Shown here piece by piece: positions 51,947 to 61,223 of a stretch of DNA of 64,000 bases. The position numbers were made by a program, and so were the translations under genes. The stretch is from Gillisia hiemivivida (GTDB taxonomy: Bacteria > Bacteroidota > Bacteroidia > Flavobacteriales > Flavobacteriaceae): positions 372,001 to 436,000 of the forward strand of contig NZ_VORY01000001.1 in the NCBI RefSeq assembly GCF_007997295.1. Direction: 5' to 3'. How positions within the stretch are numbered: the first letter of the stretch is position 1; every line of letters starts with the position of its first letter. The notes beneath the pieces were generated by a model, which made no database searches, was not told the origin of the DNA, and worked only from the letters and a program-made list of their open reading frames with translations.

Positions 51947-52591
51947 TTATCTACTCAAATCTATAATAGCATTCTTTATAGACTCTTTTCCTTCCAAGGC
52001 TTCAAAAGTTTTATTTTTCACCAAAGGATCTGCAAGGCTCATTACCAATAAAAAGGCAACATCATCTCTGGAGATCTCTCCACTCTCGTCTAATTTTTCA
52101 GCAAGTTTCACTTTTGCCAATCCAAGATCATCATTCAATGCCCCGGGACGTACAATGGTATAAGCGAGTCCGCTGTTTTTTAAATGCTCATCTGCATTTT
52201 GTTTAGCTTCCAGATACACTTTTAGATCCTTATTAGATTCAGGGTTATCTGCCCCCATAGAACTTAACATCACGAATTTTTTAACCTTCGCCTTTATAGA
52301 TGCATCTATCATTTTTATCGCTCCATTTTGATCTATAGCGATGGTTTTTTCTTCTCCTGTCTCTCCTCCAGAACCTGCAGCAAAGATCACTTTGTCCATT
52401 CCTTGAACTGTTTGTTCTACATCCTTTTCAAGGTCTCCCATTACAGTCTCTACATCCATATCCTCAAACATTTGTCTCTGATCTTCTTTTCTGATCATCG
52501 CATATGGCTCGAAGGTACTAGAGCTGTTCAATATCTCTATAATCCTTTTTCCTGTCTGTCCTGTAGCTCCCACTACTAATACTCTTTCCAT
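51947..52591 (-). CDS. NAD(P)-binding SDR-like protein (NmrA/YwnB type)
   Basis: This 214-residue atypical short-chain dehydrogenase has the dinucleotide loop VLVVGATGQTGKRIIEIL at the very N-terminus, then GDLEKDVEQTVQGMDKVIFA, a hydrophobic strand with MLSSMGAD, and YTIVRPGALNDD. The Tyr-x-x-x-Lys catalytic pair is replaced or shifted (KVYLEAKQNADEHLK), as in NAD(P)-binding sensors and epimerase-like proteins of this type. Function unknown; similar proteins respond to redox stress. It has its own spacer on both sides. Confidence 0.85.
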   Translation of the reverse strand: MERVLVVGATGQTGKRIIEILNSSSTFEPYAMIRKEDQRQMFEDMDVETVMGDLEKDVEQTVQGMDKVIFAAGSGGETGEEKTIAIDQNGAIKMIDASIKAKVKKFVMLSSMGADNPESNKDLKVYLEAKQNADEHLKNSGLAYTIVRPGALNDDLGLAKVKLAEKLDESGEISRDDVAFLLVMSLADPLVKNKTFEALEGKESIKNAIIDLSR

Positions 52592-52693
52592 TTTATTTCT
52601 TTTTAATAAATTTTAATATACTTATGAAATTGTTCAATTCCGAATTATACTGATGGTATAACAGGAAATTAACAACTTGCAGAAAGTATAGAT

Positions 52694-54493
52694 CTAGATA
52701 TGCGCATGCTTCTGCTCCAGTTCTTTCTGAAACTCTTCCATCACTGGTTTTACGGTGCTTTCAGGAAGATCTGCTATTTTAATATACATAAGGCCGTCAA
52801 TGGCATCGTTGAATAACGGATCTACGTTAAATGCTACCACGCGCGCGTTTTGTTTTATATATTTTTTAATTAAAACGGGAAGTCTTAAGCTTTCCGGTTC
52901 CAGTTCATCAATTATTTTATCGAATTTATTTAGATCAGCTTCACTTTCGTCGAAAACAATATCCTTATCGGCATCGTTCAATTTCACCTTAAATTCTTTT
53001 TTCGGTCTTATATATTGTGCCACAAAAGGATCATAATAATTGGATTTCATAAACTCTATCATCAGGGATTTAGAGAAATTTGAGAATTTATTGCTGATGC
53101 TCACTCCGCCAATAAGATATTTATGTTCAGGGAAGCGCAATGTGCAATGCACGATTCCTTTCCATAACAAAAATAAAGGCATAGGCCGTAATTGATATTC
53201 CTTTATAATAAAAGCCCTTCCCATTTCTATAGATTGACTCATCATATCGTACAATTCTGGTTCAAACCTAAAAAGGTCCTGAAGGTAAAATCCATTTATA
53301 CCATAGGCTTTAAATATTTCTGTCCCCATTCCCATTCTATATGCTCCTGCTATTTTTTTGGTATCCTTATCCCAAAGAAATAAGTGATAGTAATATTCAT
53401 CAAAAGGATCCAGATCTATAGAATTATTACTTCCCTCTCCAACTTCTCTAAAAGTAATTTCTCGTAACCTTCCAATTTCATTAAGGATATTTGGAATCAC
53501 TTCTTTTTTGGCCAAGAAGACCTCATAATTTTTACTCTCCAAAAGGCGCTTATCTAATCTTCTGCAAGTCTCTATTTCCTCTTCCATTAAAGATTGATTT
53601 GCTTGCACTGCAATCTTTTTTGGGCTTCTTGGTAACTTTAGGCTTTTAGGAATATTATCAAAAAGACTTTTCTTCTCAAAAGAATTGGCCAACATATAAG
53701 TTTTTCTACGCAAAAATGCGGTAAAAGCTTCGAGATTTGGATTTGCCGTTTGGTCTTCCACAGAGATTGGGTTACCAATACGCACCACGATCTTCCTTTT
53801 CTTTTGGGAAAGCATTTCACTAGGTAACTTAGCGGTCCTTAAAATATCGCTCATACTGGCTAAACGGTAAAAAAAGGTGCTATTTTTAGCATGAAAATAA
53901 ATAGGAACTACGGGAACCTTAGCTTTTTGAATAAGCTTCATAGCAGCAGGCTCCCAAGGTTTATCTACAATATGTTTTTCATCTTTATACGTAGAAACTT
54001 CTCCTGCCGGAAAGATCCCTAAGGCACAACCTTCTTTTAAATGCGCAATAGATTGCTTGATCCCGCCTAAACTGGATTTTGCATGCTTGTGATCTTCAAA
54101 AGGATTTACCGGCATTATATAAGGTTTTAAAGGGTCTAAACGATGAAGAAGGAAGTTGGCGATCACTTTAAAATCACTACGTTTTTCTAATAATATCTTC
54201 AAAAGGATCATTCCATCTATTCCTCCTAAGGGATGATTTGCAATGCTTATGAATGCACCTGTTTTTGGAATTCTTTTTAAGTCTTTTTCCGGAATCTCAA
54301 AATCGATCTCAAATCCTTCCAGAACTGAATTTATAAAGTCAACCCCGTTTAAATCTTTTCTGGAATCGTATTCTTTGTTTAAGGTAGAAAGCTTTGTGCT
54401 TCGTAGAACGATCCAGCCAATTGCTGTTCCTATTAGCCCTAATTTTTGGAGGTTCATAACTTTGGCTACTTCCTGCGCGGTAACAATTCCCAT
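52694..54493 (-). CDS. olsF: Bifunctional ornithine lipid synthase-like acyltransferase (OlsF type)
   Basis: This 599-residue protein has two acyltransferase domains. Residues about 60-260 are a PlsC-type O-acyltransferase with NHPLGGIDGM (NHx4D catalytic motif) and IFPAGEVS. Residues about 310-520 resemble OlsB/GNAT-hemolysin-type N-acyltransferases (FLWDKDTKKIAGAYRMGMG, EMGRAFIIKEYQLRPMPLF, YLIGGVSISN). In known OlsF, the C-terminal part makes lyso-ornithine lipid and the N-terminal part adds the second acyl chain, giving a phosphorus-free membrane lipid. In Bacteroidota the head group may instead be another amino acid. A hydrophobic N-terminal segment suggests membrane association. Flanked by aspartate kinase 53 bases upstream. 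Confidence 0.85.
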   Translation of the reverse strand: MGIVTAQEVAKVMNLQKLGLIGTAIGWIVLRSTKLSTLNKEYDSRKDLNGVDFINSVLEGFEIDFEIPEKDLKRIPKTGAFISIANHPLGGIDGMILLKILLEKRSDFKVIANFLLHRLDPLKPYIMPVNPFEDHKHAKSSLGGIKQSIAHLKEGCALGIFPAGEVSTYKDEKHIVDKPWEPAAMKLIQKAKVPVVPIYFHAKNSTFFYRLASMSDILRTAKLPSEMLSQKKRKIVVRIGNPISVEDQTANPNLEAFTAFLRRKTYMLANSFEKKSLFDNIPKSLKLPRSPKKIAVQANQSLMEEEIETCRRLDKRLLESKNYEVFLAKKEVIPNILNEIGRLREITFREVGEGSNNSIDLDPFDEYYYHLFLWDKDTKKIAGAYRMGMGTEIFKAYGINGFYLQDLFRFEPELYDMMSQSIEMGRAFIIKEYQLRPMPLFLLWKGIVHCTLRFPEHKYLIGGVSISNKFSNFSKSLMIEFMKSNYYDPFVAQYIRPKKEFKVKLNDADKDIVFDESEADLNKFDKIIDELEPESLRLPVLIKKYIKQNARVVAFNVDPLFNDAIDGLMYIKIADLPESTVKPVMEEFQKELEQKHAHI

Positions 54494-54546
54494 TAAACGT
54501 AGTTTAGGTTATTAACAAAGATAGCGAATTGGACTTTCGCCTCAGT

Positions 54547-55800
54547 TTAAGCCTTTGTTACTATTTGAACGGTGTTTTGCATGACTTGTTTTAAAAGCAC
54601 CTCTTTATCTTTTTCTAAAGATTTTATAGCTCCTTCATCAAAATGTCTGATAGTATAAAGGGAAACACCTGTTGTATAACTCACCTTATATCTCGCTTTT
54701 AAATGCTGAATAAGTTTCTCGAGATTATTGAATTTATTATCTACGCATACCGCAAAGCTTATAGCAGAATTCTGAATAAGGTCTACTTTTATCTGATACA
54801 AATGAAACAGCCTGAAGACCTCACTTATGTTTTCTTCTACCATAAAGGAGAAATCTAAAGAAGATAGAGAAATAAGCACTTGGTCTTTTTTAACTATAAA
54901 ACAAGGAATGGCTGGAACTAGAGTTTGCCCTTTACTTACGGCTGTACCACTTCCTGAAGGGTCTATAAAAGATTTAACGAATAAGGGTATTTCCTTTCGC
55001 TGTAATGGCTGAAGCGTTTTAGGATGTATTACAGAGGCTCCATAAAATGCCAGTTCTATCGCTTCTTCATAAGAGATTTGATGTAAAAGCTGTGGATTTT
55101 CAAAAACACGAGGATCGGCATTAAGTATACCGGCAACATCTTTCCAGATCACAACTTTTTCAGCATTCAAACAATAAGCAAAAATGGCTGCAGTATAATC
55201 ACTTCCCTCTCTTCCTAAAGTTGTGGTAAAATTATTGGTGTCTCCGGCAATGAATCCTTGTGTGAGATAGAGATGTTCCTTTTTAATATTTTTCGAAATT
55301 CTATTTTGCGTTTCTTCCCAATTTACGGAAGCATCTCGATAAATATTATCGGTTTTTATAAGGGTACGGGCATCAACCCAAGTATGGTTGATTCCTTCTT
55401 GAGTAAAATATTCGCTTACGATCGTAGAGGAGATCAATTCTCCAAAACAAACCAGTTGGTCATAAACAAAATCATACTTATTAGATTTGTTATGTACCAT
55501 GAAATTCTGGATCTCCTCAAAAAGCGTTTCTAATTTTTTATAAATAGAAGCTTGTTTAGAATGGAATAAACCATTAATAATTTCAAGATGATAAGATCTA
55601 ATTTCTGAAAGACTTTCGGGAATTACTTTTGAATTACTTAAGTAGTCTTTGATGACCACTTCAAAAGCATTGGTCATTTTTCCCATTGCCGAAATAACGA
55701 TGACTTTATCTTTAGCACCTGATAGTTTGAGCACCTTTAAAACGTTCTGGACAGAAGAAGCGTCTTTAACAGAGGCACCACCAAACTTGTATATATCCAT
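54547..55800 (-). CDS. Aspartate kinase (monofunctional)
   Basis: This 417-residue enzyme phosphorylates aspartate for Lys, Thr and Met synthesis. Motifs: DIYKFGGASVKDASSVQNVL at the N-terminus with KFGGxS, LGREGSDYTAAIFAYCLNA and VWKDVAGILNADPRV. A C-terminal region of about 130 residues looks like a degenerate ACT-type regulatory domain. Only a monofunctional form is present. Its start is 2 bases from the GNAT gene stop, so they are co-transcribed. Confidence 0.92.
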   Translation of the reverse strand: MDIYKFGGASVKDASSVQNVLKVLKLSGAKDKVIVISAMGKMTNAFEVVIKDYLSNSKVIPESLSEIRSYHLEIINGLFHSKQASIYKKLETLFEEIQNFMVHNKSNKYDFVYDQLVCFGELISSTIVSEYFTQEGINHTWVDARTLIKTDNIYRDASVNWEETQNRISKNIKKEHLYLTQGFIAGDTNNFTTTLGREGSDYTAAIFAYCLNAEKVVIWKDVAGILNADPRVFENPQLLHQISYEEAIELAFYGASVIHPKTLQPLQRKEIPLFVKSFIDPSGSGTAVSKGQTLVPAIPCFIVKKDQVLISLSSLDFSFMVEENISEVFRLFHLYQIKVDLIQNSAISFAVCVDNKFNNLEKLIQHLKARYKVSYTTGVSLYTIRHFDEGAIKSLEKDKEVLLKQVMQNTVQIVTKA

Positions 55801-55802
55801 TC

Positions 55803-56276
55803 TTATTTTTCAATATTTTTTTGAATACCAGTTTCATCCATATGCACTGTGTACCAGTTTTTCTTGATGTCGGCTCCGGAGTTTTCGTAAAACTCGATTG
55901 CGTTTTTATTTCCTTCGGAAACTACCCATTCTACACGTTTTACTCCATTGTCATGCCCATATTGCACAACTGTTTTGTACAAAGCACCTCCAAGGCCTGT
56001 TCCTCGCATCTCTTTTCTTACAATAAGATCTTCTAAATGAACGGTACGGCCTTTCCACGTGGAAAACCTGAAATATACAAGTGCCATTCCCTGTAGTTTT
56101 CCACCAACATCGGCCACAAAACATTTAAAATTTCCGTTTTCGAAACCTTCTTGTTCCAGATCTGCAACTTCTATTTCTACTTGATTAGATGCGTTTTCAT
56201 GAGCAGCAAGTTCTTTTATGAGTTCAAGGACTTGTGGCATATCATTTTTTTTTGCTTCTCTAATTGTATATTCCAT
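55803..56276 (-). CDS. GNAT N-acetyltransferase, paralogue 1
   Basis: This 157-residue acetyltransferase has a core MEYTIREAKKNDMPQVLELI, then AHENASNQVEI, MALVYFRFSTWKGRTVHLED and VRKEMRGTGLGGALYKTVVQ, the acetyl-CoA pyrophosphate loop (RGTGLG). The layout matches the diamine/thialysine N-acetyltransferase group (SSAT-like). It is about 60 percent alike by eye to the next gene, showing tandem duplication. It lies just upstream of aspartate kinase. A substrate such as lysine analogues or polyamines is plausible but unproved. Confidence 0.9.
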   Translation of the reverse strand: MEYTIREAKKNDMPQVLELIKELAAHENASNQVEIEVADLEQEGFENGNFKCFVADVGGKLQGMALVYFRFSTWKGRTVHLEDLIVRKEMRGTGLGGALYKTVVQYGHDNGVKRVEWVVSEGNKNAIEFYENSGADIKKNWYTVHMDETGIQKNIEK

Positions 56277-56351
56277 AATTGGTGCTTTTCCACAAATTTA
56301 GCAAACCATTCTTATATATGGTAGAAATGTTAAAGTAGAATACTGCAATAA

Positions 56352-56828
56352 TTACCTTTCTAAATAAGATTTCATGGCATTTTCATCCATTTGTACTGTG
56401 TCCCAATCCCTTAAAACATTTGCGCCGCTGCGCTCATAAAATTCTACCGCAGGAGTGTTCCAATCTAAAACCACCCATTCTGTTCGTTTTACGCCTTGCT
56501 CTAAAGAATAAGCGATCACCTTTTTGTATAAGGCGCTTCCCATGCCCATACCACGCGTTCCTTTTCGAACTACAAGATCTTCTAAATGAACGGTTTTTCC
56601 TTTCCAGGTGGAGAATCTAAAATAGACCAGAGCCATTCCTTCAATTTTGTTATTTGCTTCAGCAACAAAACAAGTATAAAATGCATCAGCACCAAAACCT
56701 GCTTTTTCAAGGTCTTTTACATTTATTTCTACTGCATCAGGTTCTTTCTCGAAAGTTGCCAGTTCCTGAATTAATTCTAGAATTTGTGGAAGATCTTTCG
56801 TTTCAGCTTTTCGAATTGTAAATTTCAT
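56352..56828 (-). CDS. GNAT N-acetyltransferase, paralogue 2
   Basis: This acetyltransferase of 158 residues starts at ATG 56828 by comparison with its neighbour; an ATG two codons earlier is also open. KFTIRKAETKDLPQILELIQ, YFRFSTWKGKTVHLEDLVVR and RGMGMGSALYKKVIAYSLEQ mirror paralogue 1, with a slightly different loop (RGMGMG). The two differ mainly near residues 25-60, which suggests substrate divergence after duplication. The 75-base gap between the two could hold a promoter for the downstream copy and aspartate kinase. Confidence 0.9.
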   Translation of the reverse strand: MKFTIRKAETKDLPQILELIQELATFEKEPDAVEINVKDLEKAGFGADAFYTCFVAEANNKIEGMALVYFRFSTWKGKTVHLEDLVVRKGTRGMGMGSALYKKVIAYSLEQGVKRTEWVVLDWNTPAVEFYERSGANVLRDWDTVQMDENAMKSYLER

Positions 56829-56909
56829 AATCATGTTAATTATTGTAAAAAGAAGGAACTTACAAATATTTAAAATACGAAAACGTTATAGTACCTTATA
56901 TATTTTGAA

Positions 56910-56917
56910 TATTTTTG
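56910..56917 (+). promoter_or_regulatory. Candidate -7 element TATTTTTG for fbp
   Basis: TATTTTTG fits TAnnTTTG and lies 26 bases before the fbp start codon. The -33 partner is not clear. Confidence 0.45.
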
Positions 56918-56943
56918 CCGCAAATTAATCTTATCCCATTAAA

Positions 56944-57954
56944 ATGTCCAAGAAAAATCAGACTTTAGGTGAATTCATAATAGAAAATCAAGCGGATTTC
57001 GCATACTCTTCAGGAGAGCTGTCCAGATTGATCAATTCTATTCGGCTTGCCGCAAAAGTGGTAAATCATGAAGTGAATAAAGCTGGCTTGGTGGATATTA
57101 TTGGGGCATATGGAGAGACCAATATTCAGGGAGAAGATCAGCAAAAAATGGATGTTTATGCAAACGAAACTTTTATAAAGACCCTTACTAATAGGGAAAT
57201 TGTTTGTGGAATCGCTTCCGAAGAAAATGATGATTTTATAACCATCGAAGGGCATAAGAAAGATCACAAAAATAAATATGTGGTGCTCATGGATCCTTTG
57301 GATGGGAGTTCTAATATAGATGTGAATGTTTCTGTAGGAACCATTTTTTCTATTTATAGAAGGGTTACTCCAGTGGGAACTCCGGTTACAAAAGAGGATT
57401 TTTTACAAGCAGGGAATAAACAAGTTGCTGCTGGGTATATTATTTATGGTACTTCAACAATGTTGGTATATACTACAGGAAATGGAGTGAACGGATTTAC
57501 ATTGAATCCCGCCTTAGGTTCTTGGTATTTATCACATCCGCAAATGCAATTTCCTGAAACTGGGACTATCTATTCTATAAACGAAGGGAACTATATTCAT
57601 TTTCCACAGGGTGTAAAAGACTATATTAAGTACTGCCAACAAGAAAAACCTGAAGGACCTTATACTTCAAGATATATAGGATCTATGGTAAGTGATATTC
57701 ATAGAAATATGATAAAAGGGGGGATTTTTATCTATCCTAAATGTTCCCAGAATTCTTCTGGGAAATTAAGGCTGTTATATGAATGTAACCCAATGGCATT
57801 TATTACTGAACAAGCAAATGGAAAAGCCAGTGATGGTTTTGAGAGAATTTTAGATATAAAGCCAACAGAACTGCACCAGCGAGTTCCTTTCTTTTGTGGA
57901 AGTACAAAAATGGTAGAAAAAGCTGAAGAATTTATGACTGCGAAAGACCGCTAG
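56944..57954 (+). CDS. fbp: Fructose-1,6-bisphosphatase, class I
   Basis: This 336-residue gluconeogenic enzyme has metal and catalytic residues in [27 protein letters not shown] (the class I signature with DPLDGSSN) and [10 protein letters not shown]-terminal substrate blocks are [20 protein letters not shown] and [20 protein letters not shown]. It converts fructose 1,6-bisphosphate to fructose 6-phosphate. It ends 1 base before the convergent TerB-like gene stop. Length and motifs are fully standard. Confidence 0.97.
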   Translation: MSKKNQTLGEFIIENQADFAYSSGELSRLINSIRLAAKVVNHEVNKAGLVDIIGAYGETNIQGEDQQKMDVYANETFIKTLTNREIVCGIASEENDDFITIEGHKKDHKNKYVVLMDPLDGSSNIDVNVSVGTIFSIYRRVTPVGTPVTKEDFLQAGNKQVAAGYIIYGTSTMLVYTTGNGVNGFTLNPALGSWYLSHPQMQFPETGTIYSINEGNYIHFPQGVKDYIKYCQQEKPEGPYTSRYIGSMVSDIHRNMIKGGIFIYPKCSQNSSGKLRLLYECNPMAFITEQANGKASDGFERILDIKPTELHQRVPFFCGSTKMVEKAEEFMTAKDR

Positions 57955-57955
57955 T

Positions 57956-58381
57956 CTATTCTTTATTTAATAAATATCGGTAATCATCAAAACTTAAACG
58001 TCCACCAAAGATTTCTATAGATCTCTTTATGATTGCTTTGGAGGATTCTTCAGAAAAACCAAGTCCGATAGCATATTTTTTGATAAGCTCTGCTTCTTCA
58101 TCATCTATGTCGTGATCTGAAAAGATGATCGTAAAAAGATCATGTAATCTTTCTAATCTTCTTTCTACAGTATTAGGCGGCTGAATTGGAAACGAGGAAG
58201 GGTTTTTCAAAACTTTAGTATATTCAGATTCATCGATATCCAGTTTTCTGGCAAATCTTTGAAGTTGAATTTCTTCCTTCTCATTTATTTCGCCATCTAC
58301 TGCTGCTAGGTTAACGATAGCAGCAAAGTGACCTAAATTACGTAAATGCTCTCCCGAGTCAAACAAATCTACAAATGACAT
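57956..58381 (-). CDS. TerB-like (tellurite resistance B fold) protein
   Basis: This 141-residue all-helical protein has two copies of the TerB-type acidic pattern: VNLAAVDGEINEKEEIQLQR and FSDHDIDDEEAELIKKYAIG. The first Asp/Glu-rich loop can bind a metal in TerB. Bacteroidota have many stand-alone members of unknown use, and no other Ter genes are present, so tellurite resistance is not implied. It is convergent with fbp with only one base between stop codons. Own promoter within the 164-base spacer shared with the repair cluster. Confidence 0.8.
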   Translation of the reverse strand: MSFVDLFDSGEHLRNLGHFAAIVNLAAVDGEINEKEEIQLQRFARKLDIDESEYTKVLKNPSSFPIQPPNTVERRLERLHDLFTIIFSDHDIDDEEAELIKKYAIGLGFSEESSKAIIKRSIEIFGGRLSFDDYRYLLNKE

Positions 58382-58545
58382 ATATTATATAATTTATTGA
58401 TGCAAATATAGATAAACCTCTACGGATGTGAAATCAATTTATATCATTATTAATTTAGGACTCTACATTAGCTAATCTTTTCTTAATCGCTTTATCAAAA
58501 AAAGCAAAAACCCTAACTTTCTTAAGCTAAAAGAAAAGAATTATT

Positions 58546-59592
58546 ATGAGCAATCCTTTGTTGATATTCAATGAAAAAGGCATCTACTGCGAACAAGCCA
58601 AGGTTTATTTAGACCCCTGGAAGCCGGTAGACCACGCCATCATATCACATGGGCATGCAGATCATTCCAGATGGGGACACAAAAAATATATTACCCACCA
58701 TTCTAATGTCCCAATTATTAAACACAGATTGGGTGAAATAGTAGTTACAGGTAAGGAGTGGAATGAAACTTTTACCATAAATGGTGTTAAGTTCTCACTT
58801 CACCCGGCGGGACATATTATTGGTTCCTCTCAAATTCGAGTGGAATATAAAGGGGAAGTTTGGGTATTCACTGGAGATTATAAAATGGAAGATGATGGAG
58901 TTGCCGTACCATACGAGACTGTAAAATGTCATTCTTTTATTACTGAATGTACTTTTGGTTTGCCTGCTTTTAAGTGGGTGCCTCAAGATCAGGTAATGAC
59001 AGATGTGAATAATTGGTGGCAGCAAAACAGAGAAGATGGAAGAACTTCCGTTCTATTTGGATATTCTTTGGGAAAAGCACAACGTTTGTTGAAATATTTA
59101 GATCCGAGTATAGGAAAGATCTATACCCATGGAGCTATTGAAAACATGACGGAGGTGTTGAGACCACAGTTGAGCATGCCCGAAACAATTAGAATTACCA
59201 GAGACACCAAAAAAGAAGAATTAAAAGGGAGTATGGTGCTAGCACCGCCAAGCGCGCAAGGTACTCCGTGGATTAGAAAAATGGTTCCATTTGTAACAGC
59301 GTCGGCAAGTGGTTGGATGACCTTTAGGGGAGCCAGAAGACGAAGAGCTATCGATAAAGGTTTTGTGCTTTCAGATCATTGTGATTGGCAAGGCTTGTTA
59401 CAGGCAATTGAAGGAACAGGTTGTGAAAAAGTGATCTGTACTCATGGTTATACCGAGATCTTTTCAAGATTCTTAAGAGAAAAAGGATATGATGCCAGAA
59501 CCGAGGAAACTCAATACGAAGGGGAGATAGGAGAATTAGAAGCGAAGAGTGAAATAGAAAAGGATCTGGAAATTGTAAAAAAAAGCACCTGA
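58546..59592 (+). CDS. Ligase-associated DNA exonuclease (metallo-beta-lactamase fold)
   Basis: This 348-residue MBL/beta-CASP-type nuclease has motif 2 SHGHADHSRWG (HxHxDH), HPAGHIIGSSQIRVEY and WVFTGDYKMEDDGVAV, all metal-ligand positions. Later, FGYSLGKAQRLLKYL and DHCDWQGLLQAIEGTGCEKV close the metal site (His). This is the type found beside ATP-dependent DNA ligases in Lhr-like repair clusters. It ends 6 bases before the ligase gene, so the two are co-transcribed. It would trim DNA ends before ligation; its exact substrate is inferred from family studies. Confidence 0.9.
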   Translation: MSNPLLIFNEKGIYCEQAKVYLDPWKPVDHAIISHGHADHSRWGHKKYITHHSNVPIIKHRLGEIVVTGKEWNETFTINGVKFSLHPAGHIIGSSQIRVEYKGEVWVFTGDYKMEDDGVAVPYETVKCHSFITECTFGLPAFKWVPQDQVMTDVNNWWQQNREDGRTSVLFGYSLGKAQRLLKYLDPSIGKIYTHGAIENMTEVLRPQLSMPETIRITRDTKKEELKGSMVLAPPSAQGTPWIRKMVPFVTASASGWMTFRGARRRRAIDKGFVLSDHCDWQGLLQAIEGTGCEKVICTHGYTEIFSRFLREKGYDARTEETQYEGEIGELEAKSEIEKDLEIVKKST

Positions 59593-59598
59593 GAGCCT

Positions 59599-61191
59599 AT
59601 GAAACTTTTCGCCGAATTAATACGAACTCTGGACAGCACTAATAAGACTACTTTAAAAGTAGAAGCGCTAACCCATTATTTTGAAATTGCTCCAGATAAG
59701 GATAAGGTTTGGGCCATTGCTATTCTTTCTCATAGACGGCCGCCAAGACCTGTAAATACCACCTTGTTAAGAGAATGGGCTACAGAACTTGCCAATATTC
59801 CTCTTTGGTTGTTTGAAGAATCCTATCATATTGTCGGAGATCTGGCAGAAACCATTGCCCTGATCATTCCTGCATCCGATGCTACCTCTGATAAAAGTCT
59901 GAATCAATTTCTTCAGGAAATTATTGAGTTGAAGAAGCTTACTGACATGGAGAAAAAAGAATACTTACACGAGAATTGGCTGGAGCTCAATTATTATGAA
60001 CGTTTCGTTTTCAGCAAATTAATTACAGGAAGTTTTAGAATAGGTGTGAGTCAGAAGTTAATGACTCGAGCGCTTTCTAAGGCTACCAATATAGATGAAG
60101 ATATACTCGCTTATAAATTGATGGGAAATTGGGAGCCTTCTAAGATCTCCTATACACAGCTTATTTTAGAAGAAAACGAAGAAGATTATCTCTCAAAACC
60201 ATATCCATTCTATCTGGCTTATGCTTTGGAAAATGAAGTAAAGGAATTGGGTGATGTGAGCGAGTGGAGTGTTGAACATAAATGGGACGGAATACGATCT
60301 CAGGTGATCATTAGAAATAATGAACTTTTTGTATGGAGCCGTGGAGAAGAGTTGGTAACCGATAAATATCCAGAATTTCAGGCTTTTATTAATGCCGTTC
60401 CTAACGGTACGGTTATGGACGGAGAGATCTTGCCTTTTCCTAAAGGTGAAATAGGAACTTTTAACGACTTGCAAACCAGAATTGGGAGAAAGACAGTTTC
60501 CAAAGCCTTGCTGGAAAAAACACCGGTGATCTTAAAGGTGTATGATCTTTTGGAATGGAACGGAAAAGATATACGGAATAGCTCATATAAAGAAAGACGA
60601 GAGTCGCTGAAAAGCTTGGTTCAAGATAAAGATATTTCTGAAACTCCTTTGTACTTATCAGAAAGTCTTGCTTTTAATAGTTGGGAGGAAGTTGCAGAAG
60701 AACGTCGACGTGCCAGGGAAGAACGATCTGAGGGTTTAATGCTGAAAAAGCTCGACTCTCCATATTTAGTAGGTAGAAAAAAAGGAGACTGGTGGAAATG
60801 GAAGGTGGATCCTTTGACTATAGATGCTGTGCTAACCTATGCGATGCGCGGTCACGGGCGACGCTCTAATCTATTTACAGATTATACATTTGGATTGTGG
60901 GATGAGGAAAAAAATGAATTGGTGACTTTTGCCAAAGCTTATTCCGGCCTCACCGATGCGGAATTTAGAAAAGTGGATGCCTGGATCAAGAAAAATACAC
61001 TAGAAAGATTCGGGCCGGTTAGAAGTGTAACTCCACATCATGTTTTTGAAATTGCTTTCGAGGGAATTGCAGAATCTAAAAGGCATAAAAGTGGAGTAGC
61101 TACGAGATTCCCAAGAATTCTGAGATGGAGACAGGATAAGAAAATAGAGGATGCTAATACCTTAGAGGACCTGAAGGCACTTATACCTTAA
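59599..61191 (+). CDS. ATP-dependent DNA ligase (ligase-associated cluster)
   Basis: This 530-residue ligase has an N-terminal helical DNA-binding domain (about 1-200). The adenylation domain contains EHKWDGIRSQV (Lys228 takes AMP), VMDGEILPF, the AEERRRAREERSEGLMLKKL segment (motif IV region) and GDWWKWKVDPLTIDAVL (motif V). A C-terminal OB domain ends RHKSGVATRFPRILRWRQDK. It seals nicks with ATP, distinct from the NAD-dependent housekeeping ligase. It is the second gene of the repair unit; the helicase that usually follows is separated here by a two-gene insertion. Confidence 0.95.
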   Translation: MKLFAELIRTLDSTNKTTLKVEALTHYFEIAPDKDKVWAIAILSHRRPPRPVNTTLLREWATELANIPLWLFEESYHIVGDLAETIALIIPASDATSDKSLNQFLQEIIELKKLTDMEKKEYLHENWLELNYYERFVFSKLITGSFRIGVSQKLMTRALSKATNIDEDILAYKLMGNWEPSKISYTQLILEENEEDYLSKPYPFYLAYALENEVKELGDVSEWSVEHKWDGIRSQVIIRNNELFVWSRGEELVTDKYPEFQAFINAVPNGTVMDGEILPFPKGEIGTFNDLQTRIGRKTVSKALLEKTPVILKVYDLLEWNGKDIRNSSYKERRESLKSLVQDKDISETPLYLSESLAFNSWEEVAEERRRAREERSEGLMLKKLDSPYLVGRKKGDWWKWKVDPLTIDAVLTYAMRGHGRRSNLFTDYTFGLWDEEKNELVTFAKAYSGLTDAEFRKVDAWIKKNTLERFGPVRSVTPHHVFEIAFEGIAESKRHKSGVATRFPRILRWRQDKKIEDANTLEDLKALIP

Positions 61192-61223
61192 TGTTTTTTA
61201 TTCTCATAGTATACAGGCGGTAT

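Noticed and set aside
57956-58381. Tellurite resistance operon
   Set aside because: Only a lone TerB-fold protein is present; no terA, terC, terD or terZ genes occur nearby.
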